Counted from the first letter of the stretch, positions 1 to 7,153 are shown. The stretch is DNA of 7,359 nucleotides from Bacillota bacterium (GCA_009778255.1 WRKD01000121.1:1-7359), one strand, 5' to 3'. Numbers and translations are program-made. The notes: generated by a model not told the origin, from the sequence alone.

Positions 1-860
1 GGGATGGCAATGAAGTGTGGCTGCTTACGGCAGGCGGAGCTATTTTTGCAGCTTTCCCTCACTGGTATGCTACTTTATTTAGCGGTTTTTACCTGGCGTT
101 GTTTTTAATGCTACTGGCTCTTATACTGCGTATAGTAGCTTTAGAGTTTCGCAGTAAACAACAGTCTTCATTGTGGCAAAAACGCTGGGATATTGTACTT
201 ACCATATGCAGCGCTTTACCGGCTTTTTTGTGGGGAGTCGCGGTTACAAATTTAGTTACCGGAGTGCCCATTGGCAGCGATATGCAATATGCCGGTAGCT
301 TTTGGAATTTGCTTGCTCCCTGGGATATTTTAGGCGGCTTATGCTTTTTAGCTTTGTTTTGCTATCATGGTTGTCTGTTTCTCGATTTGAAAACGGATAA
401 CCAGCCTCTGCAAGCACGTATTAAGCAATATGCGGCCCGTTTTTTTATTGCTATGCTGATAATGTTGGTAATTTGGCTGGTATGCATGTTCTTTTTAAGT
501 AATATGTTCCAATCTATTATTGCTTTAGCCCTAACTTTGCTGGCAGCCTTAGCGCTGGTGTTTTCTATACTCTCTTTTGTGAAAGGCCGCTCAGGCTTGG
601 CTTTTGTTGGCACAGGCGCGGCAATAGCCTTCTTTACTTTTGCTGTTTTTGCCGGAATGTTCCCCAATGTGTTGATCTCCTCTACTAACCCCGCCTGGAG
701 CTTGACCATTTACAATGCCTCTTCTTCACCTTATACTCTGAAATTAATGAGCATAGTAGCCGGCTGTTTAGTACCAGTGGTTCTTGCTTATCAGGCTTGG
801 ACTTATTGGGTATTCCGCAAAAGGATTTCGGAAAAAGATTTAAAACATCTTGATTATTGA
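1..860 (+). CDS. cydB: Cytochrome bd quinol oxidase subunit II (CydB), 5' end missing
   Basis: Subunit II of cytochrome bd oxidase, an inner-membrane quinol:O2 oxidoreductase with high oxygen affinity; CydB pairs with the haem-bearing CydA. The reading frame is open from the left edge: the codons before the first GTG (position 15) read D-G-N-E, giving DGNEVWLLTAGGA followed by FAAFPHWYATLFSGFY, the most conserved stretch of CydB. So the GTG at 15 is an internal valine and not the start. About 286 residues are present; the family is usually about 330-380, so roughly the first 50-60 residues (first membrane helix) lie outside. The rest shows several hydrophobic helices with short charged loops (for example around KQQSSLWQKRW), an NLLAPWDILGGL segment, and a basic C-terminal tail after the last helix (WVFRKRISEKDLKHLDY). 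It ends in TGA at 858-860. The gene is intact as far as visible. It lies 87 nt before cydDC on the same strand, consistent with a cydAB-cydDC operon. The assignment is strong; only the start is unknown. Confidence 0.96.
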   Translation, partial: DGNEVWLLTAGGAIFAAFPHWYATLFSGFYLALFLMLLALILRIVALEFRSKQQSSLWQKRWDIVLTICSALPAFLWGVAVTNLVTGVPIGSDMQYAGSFWNLLAPWDILGGLCFLALFCYHGCLFLDLKTDNQPLQARIKQYAARFFIAMLIMLVIWLVCMFFLSNMFQSIIALALTLLAALALVFSILSFVKGRSGLAFVGTGAAIAFFTFAVFAGMFPNVLISSTNPAWSLTIYNASSSPYTLKLMSIVAGCLVPVVLAYQAWTYWVFRKRISEKDLKHLDY

Positions 861-876
861 TGTTGAAGAATAAGTG

Positions 877-915
877 AATTATGTGGGGCAGACCTTGTGT
901 CTGCCCCACATAATT
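877..915. repeat. Perfect 17-bp inverted repeat (hairpin) between cydB and cydDC
   Basis: The arms 877-893 and 899-915 are exact reverse complements around a 5-nt loop (CTTGT, 894-898). The GC-rich inner core is GTGGGGCAGAC/GTCTGCCCCAC and the outer part is AATTAT/ATAATT. No T-run follows on either strand, so it is not a normal intrinsic terminator. It sits 17 nt after the cydB stop and 20 nt before the cydDC ribosome binding site. Within an operon such a stem can act as an RNA stability or processing element or a partial attenuator. Its form also fits a dispersed extragenic palindrome (REP/MITE-like). The structure is seen directly; the role is inference. Confidence 0.85.
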
Positions 916-935
916 AGAGTTGCGCTTTAAGGATT

Positions 936-941
936 AGGCGG
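936..941 (+). promoter_or_regulatory. Ribosome binding site of cydDC
   Basis: AGGCGG, a one-mismatch match to AGGAGG, lies 6 nt before the ATG at 948. The spacing supports that ATG as the start, and there is no better upstream start in frame. Confidence 0.6.
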
Positions 942-947
942 TATAAG

Positions 948-3900
948 ATGATTGAAAGAAACCTCCTGCATGAAAGTTTGCGGGATAAATTACACATGGC
1001 TTGTACAGTTGTTTGTGGTGTATTATGTGGCTTAGGAGCTGCAGCCCAGGCTTATTTGTTATCTTTTTTAGTTGCTACAGCTTTTGCGGGCCAGGGCAAT
1101 TTTTTTGAATTGCGCGGGCCGCTTTTTTTGTTGATAGGAATAATTCTATTACGCGGCGGTTTAAGTTGGCTGGAAGAACGTTGTGCGCTTTTTTTGGGTG
1201 GTAGCGTACAAAAAAGTTTAAGGCGGCGCTTGTTAAAAAAAATAGACGAATTAGGGCCGCTTAAAATTCACGAGCAAAAATATGGTGAACTGCTGACCCT
1301 GTTAACTGAAGGTTTAGACGCCCTTGAAGTATACTTTCAAAAGTATTTGCCCCAATTTTTTAAAAGCGCTATGTTGCCGCTGGCATTTTTAGTTATTATA
1401 TTCCCTGTGGATTGGCAAACAGGGTTGTTGATGGCGCTGACAGCGCCTTTAGTACCATTATTTATGTTTTTAATTGGCCAGTGGACAAAAAAACATACCC
1501 TAAGGCAATGGCGTATACTTTCTTTTATGGGCGGGTATTTTCAGGATGTTTTTGAGGGGCTCACCACCCTTAAACTTTTTAACCGCACCGAGATGCAGCG
1601 TAAAAAAATCGCCGCTATAAGTGAAGATTTCCGAACTACAAATTTGCAGGTATTGCAATGGGGCTTTCTTTCGTCGCTGGTACTGGAAATGCTTACTACT
1701 ATATCTATAGCAATGATAGCCGTAGGCTTAGGCCTGCGGCTGGTATATGGAATGATAGGGTTTAAAAGCGCACTTTTTCTACTTTTTTTAGCTCCGGAGT
1801 TTTATTTGCCCTTGCGTTCATTAAGCGCTCAGTATCATAATAGTTTGAATGGCGCGGCTGCTGCTAAAAGTATATTTGCCCTCTTGGCGCAAGAGAATGA
1901 TCGTAGCGATTATGAGGAAGCTGCCATAAACGAAGATACCGCTATTGTATTTGACGAGGTTTGTTTTGCTTATGAAGAGGGACGTCTTGCTCTAAACGGC
2001 GTTAGTTTTATGCTGCAACCAGGGGAAAAACTAGGCTTGGTTGGGGTATCCGGTAGCGGTAAGACCACGCTTATGCATATGTTATCCGGTTTTATCAAAC
2101 CGGATAAGGGCAGCATAACTTGGGGAGGACAAATTCTTAGCGAAATTAACACCCAAAAGCTTCGGGAGAAAATTGCTTTTGTCACTCAAGATCCTTTTTT
2201 GTTCAAGGGTTCGGTTATGGACAATATATGTTTGGGTAATAATGAAGCTAGTGAAGAAGCGATCGTCTTATTATGTAAGGAATTGGGCGCTCATGAATTA
2301 TTTAGCAAATTGCCTTTTGGTTACGATACGCCTGTTGGGCAGGGAGGAAATGCGCTTTCCGGAGGGGAAAGACAAATGCTGGCTATTGCCCGCGCCTATG
2401 TGAAAAACACGCCGCTGATAATTTTAGATGAAGCTTGCCGCAATATGGATTGGCAGCATAATTATATGCTTCAGCAGGCTTTTTTACGCTTAAGCTATGG
2501 TAAAACTGTGATAGTTATTGCGCATCGCCTACAAACTTTAGCCAGTATGGATAAACTGTTGGTGTTGGAGCAGGGGCAAGTGGCCCAGTTTGGCACATTT
2601 GCAGAATTAAGTGTTCAAAAAGGTGTTTTATTAGAGCTGCTGCAAAAACAGGAAACATCAGAGGACGCGCAAGCAGAAGAGCAAGAGAGTTTTTTGCTAA
2701 AAACAAAACAAATATATGATAGCCAAGGGGTAGACAATATTAAAACTGCTAAGCAAGTAATATTGGGCCAAACGGCGCAAAAAGGATGCAGAGCCCCCCA
2801 ACGTCCTTATGCGCCGTTAACACGCATGCTTGCATTGTGCCGCCCTTATTTGGCGTATATTACGGGTTCCTGTGTGCTTTCTGCCGCAGCTATTGCCGCC
2901 AATATCGCTTTATTGGGTTTTTCTTCATATTTGATTAGCCGCGCTTCTTTAGCCCCGCCATTACTAGATTTAATGACAACAATTGTTGCAGTGCGTTTTT
3001 TTGGCATTAGCCGTGCTGTGTTGCGCTATGCCGAACGTTACATAAGTCATGACGTTACTTTTCGTATACTAACCAAGTTGCGTTTATGGTATTATGACCA
3101 AATGGAAAAGCTTTCTTATGTATCCTTACAAAAATTGGGCTTGGGTAGGATATTTAAACATATTATAAGTGATGTTGATACTCTTAAATTCTTCTTTTTA
3201 CGTGTAGTGACAGTGCCGGCTCAAGCTGTGTTGATTTGGGCGGCTGTAGCGATTTTTCTGGGTTTTTTTTCTTGGAAACTGTCACTTATTCTGAGCGCTT
3301 TTTTCCTAATTGGTGGTTTAATTGCTCCTTATCTGTTACAGCGATTTTTGCATAACCGGCGCACCGATTATGACGCCCATAAGCTTTATTATAGCGAAAC
3401 CTTGTATGATTATATAAATGGTTTGGCCGATCTGCAACTGTACAAAGGTATAGAGACGCAACTTTATGCTTTAGATAATCTGGGAAATGCATTGACGCGG
3501 GAGCGGTATTATATTGGCTTTTGGGAAGGTTTTGCTGCAGTGTCATCTGCATTTTTGGCTAATTTAGCTCTTTTTGCGGCGCTTATTATAATGATAACCT
3601 TGGTTGCAGAGAATAAAGTGCATCCTTTAACTCTGGCTAGTGCGGTTTGGGTCATGTGGGCTTCTTTTGAAGCTTTGCAACCGGTAGCAGTTATGACAGA
3701 ATATCTTAAATCTTCCAGAGCAGCGCTTTATGGTATGGAAGAAGCAGCGGCGCGGCCTCGGGAAGTACTAAGAGAAGGCAAAATGATTCTCGCACCCCCC
3801 TATAGTTTAAGGTTAAAGCATCTTAGCTTTGCTTATGCAGAAAGCCCGTCTTTACTGAAAGATATTTCTTTTACTTTAAAGCCCGGTTCTAAAACAGCTC

Positions 3901-4529
3901 TATTGGGTAGTTCCGGAGCAGGTAAAACTACTCTTTTGAACATAATTACAGGTTTATTGCCTTATGAAAATGGTCAAGTTTTCATTGGCGATACTGATCT
4001 AAATGAAGTAAAATCTACAAGTTTGCGCCAAAGTATAGGTTATTTAGATCAGCGGCCTTATCTTTTCCACGCATCTATAAGGGAAAACATTCTTTTGGCT
4101 AAGGAGGGCGTCGATGAACAGCAAATGCAAGCCGCCGCCGCACAGGCTCGTTTAGGTGAGTTTATCGCGTCTTTACCGCAAGGCTACGATACCTTGGTGG
4201 GGGAAAATGGTTATAAGCTTTCCGCCGGACAGCGGCAGCGCTTGGCTGTGGCACGGCTTTTTGTACAGGATGCGCCTTTACTTATACTTGATGAAGCTAC
4301 CCAAAGCCTCGATACACAAACTCGCGATGATTTGTTTACCGCCTTAAAAGACTGGTGGGCCGAGAAAACCGTGCTGTTTGTAACCCACGACTGCCATGGT
4401 TTGTCTAACATGGATAATATTTTAATCATGGAGCAAGGCAGAATTGTTGAACAAGGAAGTGAAGAGGAATTGTTAAAGGCAGGCGGGCATTATGCGCAGA
4501 TATATGCTATAGAGCATAGCTTTTTTTAG
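948..4529 (+). CDS. cydDC: Fused CydD-CydC ABC exporter (cytochrome bd assembly, thiol export)
   Basis: A single 1193-residue protein joins the two half-transporters CydD and CydC, normally separate genes of about 550-590 residues each. In studied bacteria CydDC is an inner-membrane ATP-driven complex exporting cysteine and glutathione, or at least controlling periplasmic redox and haem handling, and is required for cytochrome bd maturation. N-terminal half: membrane domain about 15-290 with the CydD-like YLPQ (133-136) and LAPEFYLPLR (281-290). Its ATPase has Walker A GVSGSGKTT 366-374, Q-loop Gln414, signature LSGGERQ 470-476, Walker B Asp494 with catalytic Glu495, and H-loop His526. A charged linker spans about 567-625. 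C-terminal half: membrane domain about 627-920 with the CydC hallmark SRAVLRYAERYISHD (688-702). Its ATPase has Walker A GSSGAGKTT 987-995, Q-loop Gln1035, signature LSAGQRQ 1091-1097, Walker B Asp1115/Glu1116, and H-loop His1147. Both ATP sites therefore keep their catalytic residues, with one Gly-to-Ala change in the second signature. The order D then C, one uninterrupted frame, and its place after cydB support a genuine fusion. The transported substrate in this organism is inferred from the family. Confidence 0.95.
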   Translation: MIERNLLHESLRDKLHMACTVVCGVLCGLGAAAQAYLLSFLVATAFAGQGNFFELRGPLFLLIGIILLRGGLSWLEERCALFLGGSVQKSLRRRLLKKIDELGPLKIHEQKYGELLTLLTEGLDALEVYFQKYLPQFFKSAMLPLAFLVIIFPVDWQTGLLMALTAPLVPLFMFLIGQWTKKHTLRQWRILSFMGGYFQDVFEGLTTLKLFNRTEMQRKKIAAISEDFRTTNLQVLQWGFLSSLVLEMLTTISIAMIAVGLGLRLVYGMIGFKSALFLLFLAPEFYLPLRSLSAQYHNSLNGAAAAKSIFALLAQENDRSDYEEAAINEDTAIVFDEVCFAYEEGRLALNGVSFMLQPGEKLGLVGVSGSGKTTLMHMLSGFIKPDKGSITWGGQILSEINTQKLREKIAFVTQDPFLFKGSVMDNICLGNNEASEEAIVLLCKELGAHELFSKLPFGYDTPVGQGGNALSGGERQMLAIARAYVKNTPLIILDEACRNMDWQHNYMLQQAFLRLSYGKTVIVIAHRLQTLASMDKLLVLEQGQVAQFGTFAELSVQKGVLLELLQKQETSEDAQAEEQESFLLKTKQIYDSQGVDNIKTAKQVILGQTAQKGCRAPQRPYAPLTRMLALCRPYLAYITGSCVLSAAAIAANIALLGFSSYLISRASLAPPLLDLMTTIVAVRFFGISRAVLRYAERYISHDVTFRILTKLRLWYYDQMEKLSYVSLQKLGLGRIFKHIISDVDTLKFFFLRVVTVPAQAVLIWAAVAIFLGFFSWKLSLILSAFFLIGGLIAPYLLQRFLHNRRTDYDAHKLYYSETLYDYINGLADLQLYKGIETQLYALDNLGNALTRERYYIGFWEGFAAVSSAFLANLALFAALIIMITLVAENKVHPLTLASAVWVMWASFEALQPVAVMTEYLKSSRAALYGMEEAAARPREVLREGKMILAPPYSLRLKHLSFAYAESPSLLKDISFTLKPGSKTALLGSSGAGKTTLLNIITGLLPYENGQVFIGDTDLNEVKSTSLRQSIGYLDQRPYLFHASIRENILLAKEGVDEQQMQAAAAQARLGEFIASLPQGYDTLVGENGYKLSAGQRQRLAVARLFVQDAPLLILDEATQSLDTQTRDDLFTALKDWWAEKTVLFVTHDCHGLSNMDNILIMEQGRIVEQGSEEELLKAGGHYAQIYAIEHSFF
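4506..4527 (+). terminator. Weak candidate intrinsic terminator at the cydDC stop
   Basis: GCTAT (4506-4510) and ATAGC (4516-4520) can pair around the loop AGAGC and are followed at once by seven Ts (4521-4527). The T-run includes the first base of the TAG stop, so the structure lies inside the last codons. The stem is only 5 bp with two or three GC pairs, so termination would be inefficient. A second T-run (4530-4537) follows. The position at the end of the cyd unit and before an unrelated gene makes it plausible, but the weak stem keeps confidence low. Confidence 0.3.
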
Positions 4530-4537
4530 TTTTTTTA

Positions 4538-4566
4538 TTGCTTTTATGCTATTGATATGCTATAGT
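4538..4566 (+). promoter_or_regulatory. Candidate sigma-70/sigma-A promoter upstream of the protease gene
   Basis: TTGCTT (4538-4543) and TATAGT (4561-4566) are separated by 17 bp, matching TTGACA at 3 of 6 and TATAAT at 5 of 6 positions. It would start transcription near 4573 and give a leader of about 145 nt before the GTG start. Such matches arise by chance in AT-rich DNA. If it is used, the AGGAGG at 4570-4575 would sit at the very 5' end of the transcript and could not serve the short frames after it. Confidence 0.3.
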
Positions 4567-4675
4567 TTTAGGAGGACTATGAATAATTATGTATGTTTAT
4601 TCTTCATATAAAGGTGGTGATATAAAACAGCGGTTATCTTTGCAGTAATATAGCTTATCTTATTCAATTAAATGA

Positions 4676-4709
4676 GAGGAGGAAGTTAATATCATTAGGA
4701 GATATTAAC
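4676..4709 (+). promoter_or_regulatory. Shine-Dalgarno sequence followed by a 9-bp hairpin before the GTG start
   Basis: GAGGAGG (4676-4682) is the strongest ribosome binding match near the protease start but lies 36 nt from the GTG at 4719. Between them GTTAATATC (4685-4693) and GATATTAAC (4701-4709) form a perfect 9-bp stem with the 7-nt loop ATTAGGA. When folded, the stem leaves about 11 unpaired nt between the motif and the GTG. The alternative motif AGGAG (4697-4701) is partly in the loop and 17 nt from the start, also too far if linear. An in-frame TAA at 4716-4718 rules out any earlier start. The arrangement is visible; a translational role is inference. Confidence 0.5.
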
Positions 4710-4718
4710 AAACATTAA

Positions 4719-7121
4719 GTGAAAATTAAAAAATCTTTATTCATAATTTTACTCGTTGTTTCCATGGTGGTATTTATCCCTTTGACCGCTCATGCGGATA
4801 ATGACATTGACCCAAATTTAGATTTAGCCAAAGCCGTTAACTGGGGAGTGAACTCCTATACCGGCACTGGCCCAGCCCTCTCGTATCAATACAGCTTTGG
4901 CCAGAATTGGAGCGGCGCCCTTAGTTCAAGATACCCGGTGGGTACAAGAACCGGCGCCAGTAATCCCTCTGCTATCGGCAGCTTAAAAGTCGCCGTTATT
5001 TTTATGGATGCTACAGATAGGCGGGCTAGCCAAGTAACATTAACTAGAACGGGATTAGATTTTAAGCTGACCGCAGATTGCTTTAAAGTTTTGGAACCGC
5101 TAATCGATTTTTATTGGCAATCCTCTTATGGACAATTGAAGGTGGAGCTCATTAATGTCAATGCCGAAGTCAATAATGGGGCATGGTTCAACGGTACCAG
5201 AACTACCTCCAATTATGGCACAATGACTACCCAAGCCAATGAAGCTATAGCTTTTGCTGTAGCGGCTGGTTTTGATTTTAGCGATATCAACTATCCCGCA
5301 GTGTTCAGTGCTCAGGGAGGCAACCCCGCTAATTCCATGACCGCTCATGGTTCTCTTACTTTACCTTTGCTAAGTGGTGGCAGTAAAAGTACCACGCAAT
5401 ATTTTAATATAGGCAACAATATCTGGTCTTGGCGGCGTCCTTGGACAGTTTTGGCGCATGAAATGGGTCATACCCTTAATATGATAGACCTTTATACTTA
5501 TGATTATGTGAGAAATGAAACAACAAATAGTGGCACACAGTGGTTCCAATACATAGGCGGCTGGGATTTAGAAGGAGACTGCAATGCCGAATCGCCAGAC
5601 CAATTGGCTTGGCATAAATGGAAGGTACGCTGGCTGAAAGATGAACAAGTGCGGGTGGTAGTACCAAATAGTTCGCAGAAAGTTACTTTAACCGCCAACG
5701 CTTATTGGGATAAAGATTCTACCGACCGGGCTGCAGACGGTATAAAAATGATCTATATTCCTACAGAAACCCTAAGGCCGGGCACAACTACGCAAACTCA
5801 AACCGGCTATGTGATAGAAAGCCGCCGCCCCATCGGTAATGATGGCCCCAGCGGCGTTGCTCCGGGAAGCAGCAATAGTACGCCATGGCCCGGCGCAATA
5901 GACCAAGGAGTATTGATATACCGGCTGGATAGCGCGGGCCCCAATACCACCAATGGCGGTCATGGACGCGGAGGTATAAAAGTTATAGATGGTAACCCCG
6001 ATGGCGTTAATAACAGAACTCAAACCAGCTCTACCAGTTTAAGAAGGGCTTGTTTCGGTTTTGGCGCCAATCAAGTTCAAACATATCATGATATAGATCG
6101 CAATATCACTATCCAGGTAGTTGCCCAGGATGAATTGACCGATACGGTTGTAGTAACTTACGGCGACCCTGTGATTAGCGCTCATGAAGAGTACCAGCTT
6201 ACTGGCGCCTATAATACTGTAAAAATTGATTTTAAATTGGAAAATTCTATAGGTTTGGCTTCAGCCGATTTTAATGTCAATTATGACGCCGCTTTGCTAA
6301 AACCCATTGCTTATGATATCAGCAATATTCCCGCTACAGCAAATCCTCTGGTTGACCTCAACTATGCCCCCGGAAAAGTTAACTTTAGTTATGAAAACAA
6401 TGGAAATATCAATTTAGACGGTGCCCTCTTTAGCCTAACTTTTGAGCCGGCAGCCTCCGCTATGCGGATTATTGAAACTACTGTCGGTATAGAATCTCAA
6501 AATGCCGCTATAAATTATAATGCTATTACCATGGGCGAATGGTATCAAGGCTATAATGGTAATACTGCTACCTTAATGATGCCTACATATATTAGACTCA
6601 CCGGGCTAAAACCGGTCATGGTTCAAGGCGACTCGGTAGCTGTTTCATTGAAAAAATACGATTATGCTGTTTATATGCAATCACAGCAAAATGAATTTGC
6701 TGTGAACGACACGGTTTCTGTAGATGTAATGCTTATGGGCAATACCAATTACACGCAAATAAGCGCCGCAATTACTTATGATGCGGATATATTGGAGTTT
6801 TCCGGTTACTCAGATTTACAGGGCATTGTAGCTAGCGTAGTAGATGTGGGCAATAGCATGATCTCTGTGCGCAGCTTACCATCTCTGAATATGGTTTACG
6901 GCGAACCATGTTTCCCCGAAGAAAAAATAGTTACACTAGAGTTTACTGTTAAAGACGACTCTATAAAAGAAAGCGATTTAGGCTTTGCCTCTATACTTGT
7001 TGCCCCTCCGGGAGGCGTTATCGGCGCATTGACTGTTCCCGGCCAAAATTTCAAATTTACTTTAATTGAACCGGCGGATACTTTGCCCATTATTGAAGAA
7101 GTTGTATACGAAATCGAATAG
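4719..7121 (+). CDS. Secreted M6-family (immune inhibitor A-like) zinc metalloprotease with two cohesin-like domains
   Basis: A predicted extracellular zinc endopeptidase of 800 residues; the substrate is unknown. The GTG start gives a clear signal peptide: basic MKIKK, a hydrophobic core about 6-22, and likely cleavage after AHA (24-26). The M6-type domain begins at LKVAVIFMDATD (89-100), followed by FYWQSSYGQL (131-140) as in the family. The zinc motif HEMGHTLNMID spans 247-257, with ligands His247 and His251, catalytic Glu248 and likely third ligand Asp257. Next come GGWDLEGD (280-287) with LAWHKWKVRWL (296-306), then YVIESRRP (364-371) and QGVLIYRLD (396-404), which resemble the strands closing M6 domains. 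The tail carries two beta-rich segments, about 485-625 and 650-790, each with an N-terminal V-x-V/I-D strand and a DFNVNYD- or AAITYD-like motif as in cohesin folds. No dockerin, LPxTG, S-layer module or C-terminal membrane helix is seen, so it is probably released or held by protein contact. Oddities: Asn254 replaces the usual Gly of the zinc motif, and Glu285 stands where many M6 proteins have the Met-turn methionine. The class is confident, the cohesin call moderate. Confidence 0.85.
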   Translation: MKIKKSLFIILLVVSMVVFIPLTAHADNDIDPNLDLAKAVNWGVNSYTGTGPALSYQYSFGQNWSGALSSRYPVGTRTGASNPSAIGSLKVAVIFMDATDRRASQVTLTRTGLDFKLTADCFKVLEPLIDFYWQSSYGQLKVELINVNAEVNNGAWFNGTRTTSNYGTMTTQANEAIAFAVAAGFDFSDINYPAVFSAQGGNPANSMTAHGSLTLPLLSGGSKSTTQYFNIGNNIWSWRRPWTVLAHEMGHTLNMIDLYTYDYVRNETTNSGTQWFQYIGGWDLEGDCNAESPDQLAWHKWKVRWLKDEQVRVVVPNSSQKVTLTANAYWDKDSTDRAADGIKMIYIPTETLRPGTTTQTQTGYVIESRRPIGNDGPSGVAPGSSNSTPWPGAIDQGVLIYRLDSAGPNTTNGGHGRGGIKVIDGNPDGVNNRTQTSSTSLRRACFGFGANQVQTYHDIDRNITIQVVAQDELTDTVVVTYGDPVISAHEEYQLTGAYNTVKIDFKLENSIGLASADFNVNYDAALLKPIAYDISNIPATANPLVDLNYAPGKVNFSYENNGNINLDGALFSLTFEPAASAMRIIETTVGIESQNAAINYNAITMGEWYQGYNGNTATLMMPTYIRLTGLKPVMVQGDSVAVSLKKYDYAVYMQSQQNEFAVNDTVSVDVMLMGNTNYTQISAAITYDADILEFSGYSDLQGIVASVVDVGNSMISVRSLPSLNMVYGEPCFPEEKIVTLEFTVKDDSIKESDLGFASILVAPPGGVIGALTVPGQNFKFTLIEPADTLPIIEEVVYEIE

Positions 7122-7141
7122 CTTTCCTATACAGCCAACTA

Positions 7142-7153
7142 AAGGGCGCCCTT
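7142..7153. repeat. 12-bp perfect palindrome after the protease stop
   Basis: AAGGGCGCCCTT reads the same on both strands and lies 20 nt after the protease stop; it is followed on the plus strand by ATTTAAA. As RNA it can form only a short stem with a tight loop, so it is at most a weak terminator. It could also be a protein binding site. Only the palindrome itself is certain. Confidence 0.35.

Larger units (their letters stand above)
4530..4718 (+). other. 189-nt non-coding leader of the metalloprotease gene
   Basis: This AT-rich gap holds no convincing gene. It has four Shine-Dalgarno-like stretches: AGGAGG (4570-4575), AAAGGTGGTGAT (4610-4621, close to the full complement of the 16S 3' end), GAGGAGG (4676-4682) and TAGGAGA (4696-4702). 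Only very short frames start near the first: a 10-codon frame at 4579 (3 nt after the motif, too close) and a 19-codon frame at 4589-4648, MYVYSSYKGGDIKQRLSLQ (13 nt after it, too far). Nothing starts at a sensible distance from the second. I do not recognise a known riboswitch. Possible readings are a leader peptide, a regulatory RNA, or the decayed remains of a small gene. Confidence 0.4.

Noticed and set aside
15..17. GTG at 15 as the cydB start
   Set aside because: The upstream in-frame codons D-G-N-E belong to the conserved CydB motif, so the gene continues beyond the left edge.
89..909. Minus-strand open frames of 60-114 codons across cydB
   Set aside because: They lie opposite a strongly conserved membrane protein gene, have no family resemblance or ribosome binding site, and are shadows of its codon use.
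920..947. Promoter-like TTGCGC...TATAAG before cydDC
   Set aside because: The -10 box would directly touch the ATG and place the RNA start inside the gene, removing the ribosome binding site.
1234..1243. Run of eight As in cydDC as a programmed slippage site
   Set aside because: The frame continues correctly through LLKKIDE, and neither shifted frame leads to a meaningful product; no sign of frameshifting.
2173..4429. Short frames on both strands inside cydDC
   Set aside because: The fused transporter frame is continuous with all motifs of both halves; the alternatives show no domain and no initiation signals.
4579..4611. Ten-codon frame MNNYVCLFFI as a leader peptide
   Set aside because: Its ATG is only 3 nt after the AGGAGG, it lacks a run of codons for a regulated amino acid, and no attenuator terminator follows.
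4530..4718. Known riboswitch in the protease leader
   Set aside because: I found no conserved core of common classes (for example c-di-GMP, preQ1, SAM or TPP) by eye; a covariance-model search would be decisive.
5100..7090. Minus-strand frames inside the protease gene
   Set aside because: They are antisense to the recognised zinc protease and its tail, with compositions typical of antisense translation.
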